DNA of 64,000 bases from Streptococcus parasuis (GTDB lineage Bacteria; Bacillota; Bacilli; Lactobacillales; Streptococcaceae), in assembly GCF_021654455.1 (NCBI RefSeq), contig NZ_AP024276.1, forward strand, positions 1,488,001-1,552,000, in the 5' to 3' direction. Of the stretch, positions 1 through 9,113 are shown in pieces. The notes beneath the pieces are model-generated. The model saw only the letters and a program-made list of their open reading frames with translations, was not told the origin of the DNA and did no database searches. Position 1 is the stretch's first letter, and every line of letters starts with the position of its first letter. The position numbers were made by a program, and so were the translations under genes.

Positions 1-1936
1 CTACAAAGAGACCGAACTTGACCACGCTAGACACGACACCATCAAACTCTTGCCCGACAAATTCTTGCATGAATTCTGCCTTCTTCATAGCTTCGACTTC
101 CCGCTCTGCCTCAATGGCACGGCGTTCTAAACTGGACGAAGACTTGGCAAGCTCAGGAATGACCTGCTCAAAATGCTCTGCTTTTTCCGCAGGATTGTGA
201 CCATATTCCCGCACCATACGGTGAACCAGCAAGTCAGGATAGCGGCGGATAGGACTGGTGAAGTGGGTGTAAAACTCCGCACCCAGTCCGTAATGGCCGT
301 GGTTGTGCTCTGAGTAACGCGCCTGCTGCATGGAACGTAGCAACATCATGTTGAGGACATCCGCATAGGGTTCATCCTTGACCCGCTCCATGAGATCCTG
401 AAGGGCAGCCTGGCTGATAGAGCTGACCGTACCGTAAACCATCAGACCGAAGCTGGTCGCATAGTCGATGAACTTCTGCAACTTGTCTGACTTAGGCTCC
501 TCGTGGATCCGATAAATAAAAGGCAGGTCAAGCTTGGCAAAATGCTCGGCAACGCACTCGTTGGCTGCTAACATGAAGGACTCAATCATCCGCTCAGCAA
601 TACCCCGCTGACGCAATTGGATATCGACTGGCAGACCATCTTTGTTGACGATGATTTTGGCTTCAGCTGTATCAAAGTTGAGAGCCCCACGCTTGTAGCG
701 CATAGCTTCCAGCGTCTCATGGAGTTTGACCATGAGCTCTACACTTGGCACGATCGCCTTGTATGTAGCCAGCTTTTCCTGATTGCCCGCAATCATGTCA
801 TTGACATCGGAATAGGTCATGCGGAAGGTCGTTTTGATGACCGTCTGACCAATCCAGTGCTTGACCACCTTGCCCTTACGGTCAATTTCCATAATAGCCG
901 ACTGGGTCAGGCGATCCACATTTGGATTAAGGGAACAAATGCCATTTGACAAACGTTCTGGCAGCATTGGCACCACACGGTCGGTCACATAGACAGAAGT
1001 CCCACGCTTGATGGCCTCTTGATCCAAGGCTGAGCCTTCCGTCACATAGTAGCTGACATCAGCAATATGGACACCCAGCTCCAGATTGCCGTTCTTGAGT
1101 TGCTTGATATGGACCGCATCGTCCAAGTCTTTGGCATCCGCACCATCGATAGTGAAGATGATTTCATCTCGCAGATCCAAGCGGCCTTCAAAGTCCTTCT
1201 CAGATGGACTTTCTGGTACTCGATTGGCCTCTGCCAAGACTTCATCCGGAAACTCCGACACGATGTCCATGGATTCCAAAACTTCCAAGACATCAATCCC
1301 CACATCGTCCTTGTGGCCCACCACGTCCCGAATGGTCGCAACAAAGTGGTCCCGTTTCTTGTTTGGATAGGCTTCAATGTCAACTTTGAGAATTTCCGTT
1401 CCGGTCAATACCAAAGGTGACTTCTTGATGTAGATTTTCTGAGCGATTTTCTGATTTTTTGACTTGATGTAGCCTGCATATTCTGGCTTATCTTCGTCAA
1501 AAACAATCAAGCCCACCGCAGTTTTCAGGCTATGTTCTAAAATATCAATGACTTCCGCTTCTGCGGCAGTTCCCTTGAGACGATCTGCAACCTTTTTAAT
1601 TGCAATCTCAACTCTGTCACCCTCGATAGCAAAGTTAACATCGTCACGACTGACAAAGAGATCATCTTCCTCCTCATCAATGGTCACAAATCCAAAGCCT
1701 GACTTGTGGGCACGGAAAATGCCCTGCAAGGTTACTCTATTTCTAGTAACCTTGGGCGCTGGAAGAGCAATTCTTCCATCTTGGTCGAAAACCAGTTTCC
1801 GCTGTCCTTCCATGCTAGAAACCAGCTTGACCAAATCGGTAAAGCTTTTAGCAGAACCTGCCCCAAACTGATCTGCTAATTGGTCCATGGTCACAGGACC
1901 AACTTCTTTAATATAGTTTATTATTTCGTTTTTCAT
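1..1936 (-). CDS. rnr: Ribonuclease R (5' part; 3' end outside window)
   Basis: Processive 3'-5' exoribonuclease of the RNase II/RNB family, which degrades structured RNA and acts in tmRNA-linked decay. About 645 codons are present from the ATG at 1936 (MKNEIINYIKEVGPVTMDQL). A winged-helix N-terminus, cold-shock domains and the RNB catalytic domain can be read, including the aspartate-rich HIADVSYYV segment and the conserved FTSPIRRYPDL motif. The reading frame is open to the window edge, where a segment reading EFDGVVSSVVKFGLF marks the beginning of the S1 domain; the rest of S1 lies outside. It sits just downstream of secG, as in the pneumococcal secG-rnr-smpB order. Confidence 0.95.
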   Translation of the reverse strand, partial: MKNEIINYIKEVGPVTMDQLADQFGAGSAKSFTDLVKLVSSMEGQRKLVFDQDGRIALPAPKVTRNRVTLQGIFRAHKSGFGFVTIDEEEDDLFVSRDDVNFAIEGDRVEIAIKKVADRLKGTAAEAEVIDILEHSLKTAVGLIVFDEDKPEYAGYIKSKNQKIAQKIYIKKSPLVLTGTEILKVDIEAYPNKKRDHFVATIRDVVGHKDDVGIDVLEVLESMDIVSEFPDEVLAEANRVPESPSEKDFEGRLDLRDEIIFTIDGADAKDLDDAVHIKQLKNGNLELGVHIADVSYYVTEGSALDQEAIKRGTSVYVTDRVVPMLPERLSNGICSLNPNVDRLTQSAIMEIDRKGKVVKHWIGQTVIKTTFRMTYSDVNDMIAGNQEKLATYKAIVPSVELMVKLHETLEAMRYKRGALNFDTAEAKIIVNKDGLPVDIQLRQRGIAERMIESFMLAANECVAEHFAKLDLPFIYRIHEEPKSDKLQKFIDYATSFGLMVYGTVSSISQAALQDLMERVKDEPYADVLNMMLLRSMQQARYSEHNHGHYGLGAEFYTHFTSPIRRYPDLLVHRMVREYGHNPAEKAEHFEQVIPELAKSSSSLERRAIEAEREVEAMKKAEFMQEFVGQEFDGVVSSVVKFGLFV

Positions 1937-1985
1937 TTTACCTTTACTAAAAAAATAGACCAAGAACAAGTCCCAGTCTGTCTAT

Positions 1986-2219
1986 CTACTTACTAGAAAT
2001 GATTACTAGCGCGACAGCATCTAACAACCACAAAAAGATTAGGAAGGCTGTAATACGCTGCATAACGGCTTCAAAACCACGCGCTTTTGTACGCTCAAAG
2101 AGGGCTCCGCTTGAAGCATCAAAAACGTTACTTGATTGGTTTTTTGCTGGTTGGATAAAAATCACGGCTATAAGAATAACAGATAAAATCAACAGAATGG
2201 TTAATAATGCTTGATACAT
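1986..2219 (-). CDS. secG: Preprotein translocase subunit SecG
   Basis: Small integral membrane subunit of the SecYEG channel. It is 77 aa starting MYQALLTILLILSVILIAVIF, with two transmembrane segments separated by a polar loop (PAKNQSSNVFDASSGALFERTK region) that is typical of Gram-positive SecG. An upstream in-frame ATG would add 20 residues, but the ATG at 2219 follows a purine-rich AGAAAGAGAAAA stretch and gives the usual family length, so I chose it. It lies between rpmG and rnr in the same direction, the normal streptococcal order. Confidence 0.93.
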   Translation of the reverse strand: MYQALLTILLILSVILIAVIFIQPAKNQSSNVFDASSGALFERTKARGFEAVMQRITAFLIFLWLLDAVALVIISSK

Positions 2220-2265
2220 ATTTTTTTCTCTTTCTACAATAACTCCATTCATTATAGCATAAAAT

Positions 2266-2415
2266 TTATTTGGTTTCAAGATGGAGTGTAACTTTTCTCT
2301 CTTTTGGGCAGTATTTTAGGACCTCAATCTTATCAGGATGGGTCTTGGCATTTTTACTTGTCAGATAGTTTTTACTACCACACTCTGAACATTGTAAATT
2401 GATTTTAACTCTCAC
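2266..2415 (-). CDS. rpmG: 50S ribosomal protein L33
   Basis: A 49-residue protein, [18 protein letters not shown] at its N-terminus and [16 protein letters not shown] at its C-terminus. The two cysteine pairs (CSEC and one Cys of KYC) mark the Zn-ribbon-like L33 type. The start codon is GTG and overlaps the TAG stop of pmrA by one base (TAGTG), so translation is probably coupled to the upstream gene. Streptococci usually carry more than one rpmG paralogue; this is the one found between pmrA and secG. What is seen: frame, length and motifs. Paralogue identity is inferred from context. Confidence 0.9.
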   Translation of the reverse strand: MRVKINLQCSECGSKNYLTSKNAKTHPDKIEVLKYCPKERKVTLHLETK

Positions 2416-3620
2416 TAAATATCCCTTACTTTCAAGTAATTTCTAAAATTGGTTAAGGACCAGATTAGATTAAAGAGGACCAGTCCACTCGATAGGTAAA
2501 ACACCCAATCATAGCCCATATGGACAGCAACTGCTGAACCCATCATCGGGCCAACTACAGTTCCCAAATTATTAAAGAGCTGATTATAAGAAAATATTCT
2601 TGAAATCCCTTCTTTCGGCGTCAACTTGGTCAGTAATGAATTGACAGAAGGCAAGAGCGCCCCTGTCCCAAATCCATAGAGAAAACGAAGCAATCCTAAT
2701 TGAAAAGGATTTTGCGCAAACACAAAGAAGACGTTTATCAATAAACTATAGGTCAAGGCCATTAACAAGAGACGATGATTGCCTATACGATCCCCCAACT
2801 TTCCTAGATAACCAGAAGTCACCAAGGACGCCATCCCTGGCAAAGAAATGATAAAACCAGCAACAAAGAGTAAGTTCTCCTTTTGCCCCAAATGTCGTAC
2901 ATAGAGGGTCAGTATTGGCACAACAGCTTGAGCTGCAGCAATGATAATCATGGAGGTTACAAAAAGCCCAACCAACATTTGACGATCTTTTACCTGAGCA
3001 AACACTTCCTTAACTGGAAGCGCCTCACTCTTCTTGATAGGAACAAAATCTTCACGGATGTAGAACACAGTCAGCAACACCACTATAGCGTAAAGAAGCC
3101 CAACCAACAAGAATACAGTATGGACACCGAACATTTCGGCTAAAACACCACCCAGTGTCGGCCCAATCAAGTTTCCTGCCACAGCCCCAGTTGACAAGGT
3201 ACCTAGAGCATAACCTGTTTTATCTTTCGGAACTTGGCTAGCAATCAGAGCCGTTGCATTGGGAATATACCCAGTGAAAACACCATTTAAAACACGCAAA
3301 ACGATTAGCCAGAAAACATTCGGAACAAAAGCCATCCCACCCATGGTAAAGATCATAGCAAAAGCCGCCCGAACCATCATAGGTTTGCGCCCATAGCGGT
3401 CAGCCAAACTCCCCCAAATCGGTGCCATCAAGGCCGCTGCTAGAGCATTCGTTGACACAGCAAGTCCCGCATAATATTCCACCAAACCAGGCCCTACACC
3501 CAATTCTTCCACGAACACTGATATAAACGGCATGACCAAGGTAAAACTCGTTCCCGTCAAGAAATTCCCCAACCACGCCACCTTCAAATTCTGTTTCCAA
3601 TAACTACTACTGTCGTCCAT
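2415..3620 (-). CDS. pmrA: MFS multidrug efflux transporter, PmrA type
   Basis: A 401-aa major facilitator protein with about twelve hydrophobic segments. It shows the MFS motif A region after TM2 ([16 protein letters not shown]) and the related second-half motif ([15 protein letters not shown]). In pneumococcus the gene in this position, pmrA, is a proton-driven efflux pump linked to fluoroquinolone and dye export; the same gene order here (mutM-coaE-pmrA-rpmG-secG-rnr) supports orthology. The start overlaps the end of coaE by 14 bp and its stop overlaps the GTG of rpmG, so the set reads as an operon. Substrate range is inferred from the family only. Confidence 0.88.
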   Translation of the reverse strand: MDDSSSYWKQNLKVAWLGNFLTGTSFTLVMPFISVFVEELGVGPGLVEYYAGLAVSTNALAAALMAPIWGSLADRYGRKPMMVRAAFAMIFTMGGMAFVPNVFWLIVLRVLNGVFTGYIPNATALIASQVPKDKTGYALGTLSTGAVAGNLIGPTLGGVLAEMFGVHTVFLLVGLLYAIVVLLTVFYIREDFVPIKKSEALPVKEVFAQVKDRQMLVGLFVTSMIIIAAAQAVVPILTLYVRHLGQKENLLFVAGFIISLPGMASLVTSGYLGKLGDRIGNHRLLLMALTYSLLINVFFVFAQNPFQLGLLRFLYGFGTGALLPSVNSLLTKLTPKEGISRIFSYNQLFNNLGTVVGPMMGSAVAVHMGYDWVFYLSSGLVLFNLIWSLTNFRNYLKVRDI

Positions 3621-4209
3621 TCTTCAAATCCTCCAAAAGTAGTGCGACCCTTGCAAACGTCTCCTCGACCGCACCACTATTATCAATCAATACCTGAGCC
3701 TTCGCTCGTTTTTCTTCTAAAGAAAGCTGCGCATTCAGTCGATTTTCAGCATCTTGAACAGAAAAACCATTGCGCTTGATTAGCCGTTCCAACTGCTGCG
3801 CCTTATCGACATAAACAAGCCAGACTTCATCCACTTCCCCGCTATAATCCGCCTCGTACAGCAAAGGGATATCCATGAAAACCACTGGCTCGGTCTGCTT
3901 GAGCGCATCCCTTCTAGCCAGTAATTCCTCCCTGATAATCTGGTCCTGCAAAAGCGACAAATGTGCTCTTAGTCCAGCATTCTCAAAAACTGCTTGACCT
4001 AATTTTTTCCGATCCAAATCCCCTTCTGCCGTTAGAATTGCATTACCAAACTCTGCGACAAGAACCTGATAGAGTTTACCACCCTTTGCTTGCAATTCAT
4101 GAACCACTTGATCCGCATCAATGACCGGATAGCCCTGTCGGCGTAGGAAATCCGTTACAGTTGATTTTCCCGACGCAATTCCACCTGTTAATCCAATTAC
4201 CTTAGTCAT
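3607..4209 (-). CDS. coaE: Dephospho-CoA kinase
   Basis: Catalyses the last step of coenzyme A synthesis, ATP-dependent phosphorylation of dephospho-CoA. It is a 200-aa cytosolic P-loop kinase with Walker [10 protein letters not shown] at residues 9-17, the DADQVVHEL substrate-binding segment around residue 31, and the DIPLLYE motif typical of CoaE. Length matches the family. It overlaps the 3' end of mutM by 8 bp and the 5' end of pmrA by 14 bp, indicating co-transcription. Confidence 0.96.
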   Translation of the reverse strand: MTKVIGLTGGIASGKSTVTDFLRRQGYPVIDADQVVHELQAKGGKLYQVLVAEFGNAILTAEGDLDRKKLGQAVFENAGLRAHLSLLQDQIIREELLARRDALKQTEPVVFMDIPLLYEADYSGEVDEVWLVYVDKAQQLERLIKRNGFSVQDAENRLNAQLSLEEKRAKAQVLIDNSGAVEETFARVALLLEDLKNGRQ

Positions 4210-5029
4210 TGTTCACCTGACACTTGGGACAAAAATGTGTCCCACGACCGCCTAACTGGATTTTCACAATCTCTGTCTGGCAGCGAGGACAAGCCTGTCC
4301 TGACTTTCCATAAACTTGTAAATATTCTTGCATGGTTCCATCCATCCCCAAGGCATTCTTGTATGTCCGAATCGTAGAGCCACCTTTTTCAATCCCTAAT
4401 TGCAACACTGCGATTACAGCTTGACGCAGGTCTTCTGCCTGTTTCACCGTAAGTCGACAACTAGCTTGAGCTGGATGAATCTTAGCTCTAAACAAAACCT
4501 CGTCTACATAGATATTGCCCAAACCAGCCACTAAAGACTGATCCAAGAGATGGGCTTTAATAGATTTTTTGGAACGTGCCAGTTTGGTCTTGAATACCTT
4601 CAAGTCAAAATCTTCCTCTGTCGGTTCAGGACCAAGATTTCGATTGAGAAAATAGGCCTCAACATCCGCTTTCCCAAGCAATTCCATGGTCCCAAACTTA
4701 CGAACATCTTGATAAACCAGCGTCGACCCATCTGAAAATGTAAAAAAGGCATGAAAATGCTTATTTTTCGGAACATTTTCTGAAAAATAGTTGTATTTCC
4801 CTTCCATACGCAAGTGAGAAATCAACACAAAATCCGTCAGATAGATCAACAGATACTTGCCACGACGATCCATATGCTGGATTTCTTGACCAATCAAATC
4901 CTGACAGAATACGTCAACACCAGTCTTAACCATCGGAGCATAGGTCACCTCCACCTTGGTGATGACCTTCCCCTTAACCAACCGATTCAAACCACGACGA
5001 ACCGTCTCCACCTCAGGCAATTCGGGCAT
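4202..5029 (-). CDS. mutM: Formamidopyrimidine-DNA glycosylase
   Basis: Base-excision repair enzyme that removes 8-oxoguanine and formamidopyrimidines and has AP-lyase activity. It is 275 aa. The N-terminus [14 protein letters not shown] carries the catalytic Pro2 and Glu3, the core has a conserved GLGNIYVDE helix segment, and the C-terminus has a four-cysteine zinc finger (CPRC...CPKC). The start is fixed by the obligatory MPELPE. Oddly, no Shine-Dalgarno sequence precedes it: the 12 bases upstream read TTAGTATCTTAG and directly abut a palindromic element (5041-5160), so the native leader seems to have been replaced. Confidence 0.96.
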   Translation of the reverse strand: MPELPEVETVRRGLNRLVKGKVITKVEVTYAPMVKTGVDVFCQDLIGQEIQHMDRRGKYLLIYLTDFVLISHLRMEGKYNYFSENVPKNKHFHAFFTFSDGSTLVYQDVRKFGTMELLGKADVEAYFLNRNLGPEPTEEDFDLKVFKTKLARSKKSIKAHLLDQSLVAGLGNIYVDEVLFRAKIHPAQASCRLTVKQAEDLRQAVIAVLQLGIEKGGSTIRTYKNALGMDGTMQEYLQVYGKSGQACPRCQTEIVKIQLGGRGTHFCPKCQVNND

Positions 5030-5040
5030 ACTAAGATACT

Positions 5041-5160
5041 AAGCCGTTAAGCGACTCAAAGAAAAATAGAAACCTGACCGACGGTGCTTCGGCACCTAGG
5101 TCACGGTTGTCTTTTTTCAAAGAGTCGTAGGCGGGTTCAATTACAACACCTAATCGGCTT
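5041..5160. repeat. 120-bp palindromic, MITE-like intergenic element
   Basis: The ends form an imperfect inverted repeat (AAGCCGTTAA at 5041-5050 against TAATCGGCTT at 5151-5160). Inside is a second inverted pair, CGACTC at 5052-5057 and GAGTCG at 5122-5127. At the centre is a hairpin with nested arms AACC-TGACC-GAC-GGTGC, loop TTCG, GCACC-TA-GGTCA-C-GGTT (5081-5108). No coding capacity is visible. I see no clear target duplication. The structure suggests a short interspersed element able to fold as RNA; mobility is inferred. Confidence 0.55.
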
Positions 5161-5179
5161 TCCTTTCTAAATTAAGATA

Positions 5180-5222
5180 AAAAATAAAATTCCTAGGAAT
5201 AATTATTTTTCGTCTAGGAATA
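5180..5222 (-). terminator. Intrinsic terminator after the ATPase/nuclease-like module
   Basis: Read on the minus strand, an 8-bp stem ATTCCTAG/CTAGGAAT with a 17-nt loop is followed by TTTATTTTTTATC. It lies about 30 bp past the stop of the small partner gene. Confidence 0.6.
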
Positions 5223-5252
5223 TATTTTTTTGTTAAAATGTGAACTCACAAT

Positions 5253-5765
5253 CTATTTTACAAAATTATTAAGATTGGAATCAAATTGTTTTCCAGAGCA
5301 ATATTCGATTCCACCATCATAGAGTCTACTTATTACTAGATTTTGTTTCAGGCGATTTATCATATTTCTAGCTCTTACCGTATTATTCTGTACGCTATTT
5401 CCAGTAACTAAAATAAAACGTCTCTTAGATGAAATATCATCGAATGTCTCCAAATTTTTCCAATAACAATAAACTAACAATGATTCCAATGCCTTGCGTC
5501 TTATATTTTGAAATTCAATCGCCCCAGCCTTGAATTCAATGAAATTTAGATATTCACAAGTTGATATTATAGAATCGTCAATCAGAGCATCTGCAGTCGA
5601 ATGCATATCTCCGGTTAAAAAATTCAAACCAGAATTATTTTTGGCATTTTCTTGCGAAAAATCGTCTAAACTATAAGCTACTTGATTACTATTTACACAC
5701 CATCTACATGGTAAGTGACCATTATGATCAACGGAAAGATTATGTAAAGTATCAATGTTCACCAC
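5253..5765 (-). CDS. Small nuclease-like partner of an AAA ATPase (unknown)
   Basis: A 170-aa protein I cannot assign to a named family. Visible features are a CRWC pair at residues 20-23 preceded by several histidines (H8, H14, H17), and the stretch ALIDDSII...NFIEFKAG with Asp63/Asp64 and Glu77-x-Lys79. The latter resembles the D...ExK core of PD-(D/E)XK nucleases, followed by a hydrophobic strand RRFILVTGN. It starts with tandem GTG codons (5765 and 5762), overlaps the ATPase gene by 14 bp and is served by an AAGGAG site inside that gene, so the two are translationally coupled. A nuclease effector is an inference; a zinc-binding accessory protein is an alternative. Confidence 0.6.
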   Translation of the reverse strand: MVNIDTLHNLSVDHNGHLPCRWCVNSNQVAYSLDDFSQENAKNNSGLNFLTGDMHSTADALIDDSIISTCEYLNFIEFKAGAIEFQNIRRKALESLLVYCYWKNLETFDDISSKRRFILVTGNSVQNNTVRARNMINRLKQNLVISRLYDGGIEYCSGKQFDSNLNNFVK

Positions 5766-7119
5766 ATCTCTCCTTCTTTTCTAGAATATTTCTCGCGACT
5801 TCATCTAAAATGTCCAGCGAACCGTTTAATTGGTCATATGCTGGTTGCAAATTTTGAGTGACATTTTCAAGAGATTGAGTCTCTGAGTTTATGAGATAGA
5901 AACGAATAAACTTCTCAGTTTCATGTAATTCGCTATACAGTTTAATCCCCTCAATAAAGTTAGAACTATGTGAATTAATCAGAAATTGAATGCCTAGAAG
6001 CTTGTTAAGCTTAACTATTAGCTCAGATAATTTAACCTGCCAAACAGGATGAAGATTTGTCTCTGGTTCATCAATAATTATGAACAAATCTGGAGTCATT
6101 GCATAATTTTGAAGTATCAATTGTAATGCGCCAAATATTTTGACACCAGTTGCAGTATTTTTTATGCTAAATCTATCATTATTCTTATTGAAATAGATTT
6201 CTCTTGCATCCTTTTCAACACTACCACCAATAATTGTACTTATTTCTTCCAGGACAACTTTCTGAATATCTAAATCTTTTCTTAATGGATTCAAATCTTC
6301 ATTCAGAGCAATTAAAGATTTAAATACTTCATCTGATTTCTTTCTAATATTGGTTGATCGTCGCATAAAAAAGGGGGAAGAAGCAAACGGATAGTCTTCC
6401 AAGTTTACAAATGAATCCAAATATAAAACTTTTGAGTATTCATTTAGATTATTTTGAAACTCCAAAGTATCAATAACATCATTTGAAAAATCTGTTTGTA
6501 CAATACTTCGATGGTTTTCTGATTTAGAATCAATCAATTGTACCCTAGCCATATCTCGAGAATCATGTGAAACCAAATCACCATCAAAATATGATTTAAT
6601 TTTCGATTTCAATACTAAATTAAATTTTTCAATATCTGAATAAGAAAAATAATTAATTATATTGTCAAAAATTTTTATTATGTTGTCATTTTCATCTTCA
6701 ACTATTTCATTATAAATATCTTTGAATACTTGGAATTCTTTTTCAATTCCATCATCATTTCTATAATATTTATATAGTGAAATATTAAAATCTAAACTAT
6801 CCGTTTCGTCGTCAAATTCAACTTCTAAAAAAGTATTTTCATCAGATAAATTACCAAGTTTAAGGAAAAGATCCTTCATCTCATTTTTTGACAAAGTTCT
6901 GTTTAGCCATATAAACAACTGTCGTACATCATCCCTAATTGAATCACTTCTAAAGCTAGTATATTCTTCAGAAAAATTTGCAATAGTTTCTAAAAACATA
7001 TATAGCGTTTTTGAAATTGTACTTTTTCCAGAATCATTTGGAGCCGCTACTATAGTTATGCCGTCTAAATCAATTTCTGCATTTTTTATTAAGCCAATTT
7101 TTTTAAATATCGCTCTCAT
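5752..7119 (-). CDS. AAA/ABC-type ATPase, OLD/SMC-like (putative defence ATPase)
   Basis: A 455-aa protein of the AAA_15/AAA_21 group. The N-terminus MRAIFKKIGLIKNAEIDLDG is the beta-strand lead-in of this family. The P-loop at residues 26-33 reads APNDSGKS, with alanine in place of the usual first glycine. A signature-like NTATGVK lies near residue 320, Walker B IIIDEPETNLH near 347-357 and a NSHSSNF switch histidine near 384. The middle is acidic and helical. No membrane segment is seen. Base composition is much more AT-rich than in era or mutM, which points to acquisition. Paired with a small nuclease-like gene it resembles Septu/PARIS-type ATPase-effector layouts, but I cannot match it to either. 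Confidence 0.75.
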   Translation of the reverse strand: MRAIFKKIGLIKNAEIDLDGITIVAAPNDSGKSTISKTLYMFLETIANFSEEYTSFRSDSIRDDVRQLFIWLNRTLSKNEMKDLFLKLGNLSDENTFLEVEFDDETDSLDFNISLYKYYRNDDGIEKEFQVFKDIYNEIVEDENDNIIKIFDNIINYFSYSDIEKFNLVLKSKIKSYFDGDLVSHDSRDMARVQLIDSKSENHRSIVQTDFSNDVIDTLEFQNNLNEYSKVLYLDSFVNLEDYPFASSPFFMRRSTNIRKKSDEVFKSLIALNEDLNPLRKDLDIQKVVLEEISTIIGGSVEKDAREIYFNKNNDRFSIKNTATGVKIFGALQLILQNYAMTPDLFIIIDEPETNLHPVWQVKLSELIVKLNKLLGIQFLINSHSSNFIEGIKLYSELHETEKFIRFYLINSETQSLENVTQNLQPAYDQLNGSLDILDEVARNILEKKERCGEH

Positions 7120-7213
7120 TTTTCATCTTTCTATATTAAATTCAACAAATAGTTTAATATTCTTATATTGTTAATTAATTTTTTTGCTATTCTATAATAA
7201 TTCAAGCATAAAT

Positions 7214-8113
7214 TCAATACTCTTTCTCATTATACCCAAAGTCCGCGAGGTCGAGTTTTTTGTCTCGCCAATTTTTCTTGACTTTAACCCAAGTTTCGAG
7301 GAAGACTTTGTCACCAAGCATCAATTCAATGTCGCGACGGGCCATGGAGCCAATTTTCTTGAGCATAGCTCCTTGCTTGCCGATGATGATTCCTTTTTGG
7401 CTATCACGCTCTACCATGATCGTCGCGCGGATGTGGACCTTATCGGTAAATTCATCACGTTTCATGGACTCAATGACAACGGCAACTGAGTGCGGAATTT
7501 CCTCACGAGTCAGATGTAAGACCTTCTCACGAATCATCTCAGACACCAAAAAACGTTCGGGATGGTCAGTGATTTGGTCCGCAGGGAAATATTGGAATCC
7601 TTCATCCAGATTTTCCTTAAGAATTTCCATAAGTCGGTTGACATTATTACCCTGAGTTGCCGAAATTGGTACAATTTCTTCGAAGTCCATTTGATGGCGG
7701 AAATCGTCAATCTGCTCTAATAGTTGATCTGGATGAACTTTGTCAATCTTATTAACCACTAAGATTACTGGAACATTTGCCTGTTTCAGCCGTTCCATTA
7801 TCATATCATCACCCTTGCCACGCTTTTCATCCGCGGGTACCATAAACAGAACTGTATCCACCTCTCGAAGAGTGCTATAGGCTGATTCCACCATAAAATC
7901 ACCCAGGGCTGTCTTTGGTTTATGAATACCTGGTGTGTCAATAAAAACAATTTGTTCTTCATCCGTGGTATAAATCCCCATAATCTTATTACGGGTGGTT
8001 TGAGCCTTGTCGCTCATGATGGCAATTTTTTGCCCCATTACATAGTTGAGGAAAGTGGATTTTCCTACATTTGGACGACCTAAAATCGCCACAAATCCTG
8101 ACTTAAATGTCAT
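7214..8113 (-). CDS. era: GTPase Era
   Basis: Essential GTPase that binds 16S rRNA near the anti-Shine-Dalgarno region during 30S maturation. It is 299 aa from the ATG at 8113, preceded by GAAGGAG. A longer in-frame reading to 8161 exists, but the family start is [21 protein letters not shown]1 GRPNVGKST is at residues 12-20, G3 is DTPGIH, G4 is NKID, and a C-terminal KH domain contains the loop [15 protein letters not shown]. It follows dgkA by 16 bp. In other streptococci mutM follows era directly; here the ATPase module intervenes. Confidence 0.97.
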   Translation of the reverse strand: MTFKSGFVAILGRPNVGKSTFLNYVMGQKIAIMSDKAQTTRNKIMGIYTTDEEQIVFIDTPGIHKPKTALGDFMVESAYSTLREVDTVLFMVPADEKRGKGDDMIMERLKQANVPVILVVNKIDKVHPDQLLEQIDDFRHQMDFEEIVPISATQGNNVNRLMEILKENLDEGFQYFPADQITDHPERFLVSEMIREKVLHLTREEIPHSVAVVIESMKRDEFTDKVHIRATIMVERDSQKGIIIGKQGAMLKKIGSMARRDIELMLGDKVFLETWVKVKKNWRDKKLDLADFGYNEKEY

Positions 8114-8129
8114 GAATTCTCCTTCATTC

Positions 8130-8531
8130 TTAAAATATAAAATTCCAAATTTTAGGCACAAAAATAATGAGCCCTGTTAGTAATGCAAATCCTGATACAA
8201 ATAAGACTGCCCCTGCCGCCATATCTTTTGAATTTTTGGCCAGCATGGAAAAATGATAATCAGAAGCTAAGTCCACCACATTTTCAATGGCAGAATTAAC
8301 AATCTCAAATGCGATAACTAAGCTGATACTCAACAAAAGAAATAGCCACTCTGTCACCGATACTTGGAAAACCAAGCCTGCCAAAATGACTAATATAGCC
8401 GATACAGCATGCTTACGCATATTGCGCTCTTCTTTAAAAGCGGTTATGAGTCCTGATACAGCAAAATCCAGACTCGACATCAATTCTCGGTTTTTCCACC
8501 GATTTTTTGAATTATTCTCGTGTAAGTCCAT
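8130..8531 (-). CDS. dgkA: Diacylglycerol/undecaprenol kinase
   Basis: Small membrane kinase of the Gram-positive DgkA type, which phosphorylates undecaprenol to recycle the lipid carrier of cell-wall synthesis. It is 133 aa with three hydrophobic segments and the family signature [13 protein letters not shown], in which the glutamates coordinate metal and catalysis, followed by [12 protein letters not shown]. The start overlaps the end of ybeY by 20 bp; the ybeY-dgkA-era order is standard for streptococci. Confidence 0.93.
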   Translation of the reverse strand: MDLHENNSKNRWKNRELMSSLDFAVSGLITAFKEERNMRKHAVSAILVILAGLVFQVSVTEWLFLLLSISLVIAFEIVNSAIENVVDLASDYHFSMLAKNSKDMAAGAVLFVSGFALLTGLIIFVPKIWNFIF

Positions 8532-9009
8532 AAGCAGTTAAAATTTCTTCTTGTAAACCAAACATCTCAGCTTCTTCTTCTGGCGTATAATGATCGTAAC
8601 CATTGATGTGTAAGAAACCATGTACGGCTAAAAATCCCATTTCACGCTCAAAGCTATGTCCATAATCCTCAGCCTGTTCACGCGCCTTATCAATTGAAAT
8701 ATATAATTCACCAATATAGGCATCAAAATCTTCCATCATTTCAGCCAATTCAGGATTATCCACCAAATCTTCTTCATCAAAGACAATTTCTGATTCGGGT
8801 TTGTACTCTAAACTAACCACATCTGTGGGGCGATCAATGCCTCGATATTCCAAATTTACTTCATGCACACGAGCATTATCTACAAATGTCACAGCCATTT
8901 CTTTATTTTGTTTACCGATTTTTTCAGCTGCAAATTGGAGCAATTCTGTGATTTGTTCTTGCATTTTTACAGGAACTTTTCCTGTTTCGTCTACCATTTC
9001 AATATACAT
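8512..9009 (-). CDS. ybeY: Endoribonuclease YbeY (rRNA maturation)
   Basis: Zinc-dependent endoribonuclease involved in 16S rRNA 3'-end maturation and ribosome quality control. It is 165 aa with the diagnostic H-x3-H-x5-H motif seen as [11 protein letters not shown] near residue 130 and the conserved DxVSLEY-type strand (TDVVSLEY). It is the first gene of the ybeY-dgkA-era set. Its promoter is probably the TGGTATAAT extended -10 on the minus strand at 9037-9045. Confidence 0.95.
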   Translation of the reverse strand: MYIEMVDETGKVPVKMQEQITELLQFAAEKIGKQNKEMAVTFVDNARVHEVNLEYRGIDRPTDVVSLEYKPESEIVFDEEDLVDNPELAEMMEDFDAYIGELYISIDKAREQAEDYGHSFEREMGFLAVHGFLHINGYDHYTPEEEAEMFGLQEEILTAYGLTRE

Positions 9010-9035
9010 CTTATTACATTCCTTCTATACAAGTC

Positions 9036-9080
9036 CATTATACCACAAAAGGGAAGAAAGCGGATTTTTATGGTATAATG
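9036..9080. promoter_or_regulatory. Divergent extended -10 promoters for ybeY and rpiR-type gene
   Basis: CATTATACCA at 9036-9045 and TGGTATAATG at 9071-9080 form a perfect 10-bp inverted repeat. Each arm reads TGGTATAAT outward: one towards ybeY, one towards the regulator. No good -35 boxes are visible, which fits extended -10 promoters. The symmetry may also matter for regulation. Confidence 0.6.
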
Positions 9081-9113
9081 ATTACAAACCATCGTACTAA
9101 AGGGTAAGTCACT

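Noticed and set aside
1042..1420. Several overlapping frames of about 60-117 codons on both strands
   Set aside because: They are shadows of rnr, whose frame is continuous and carries the RNB domain.
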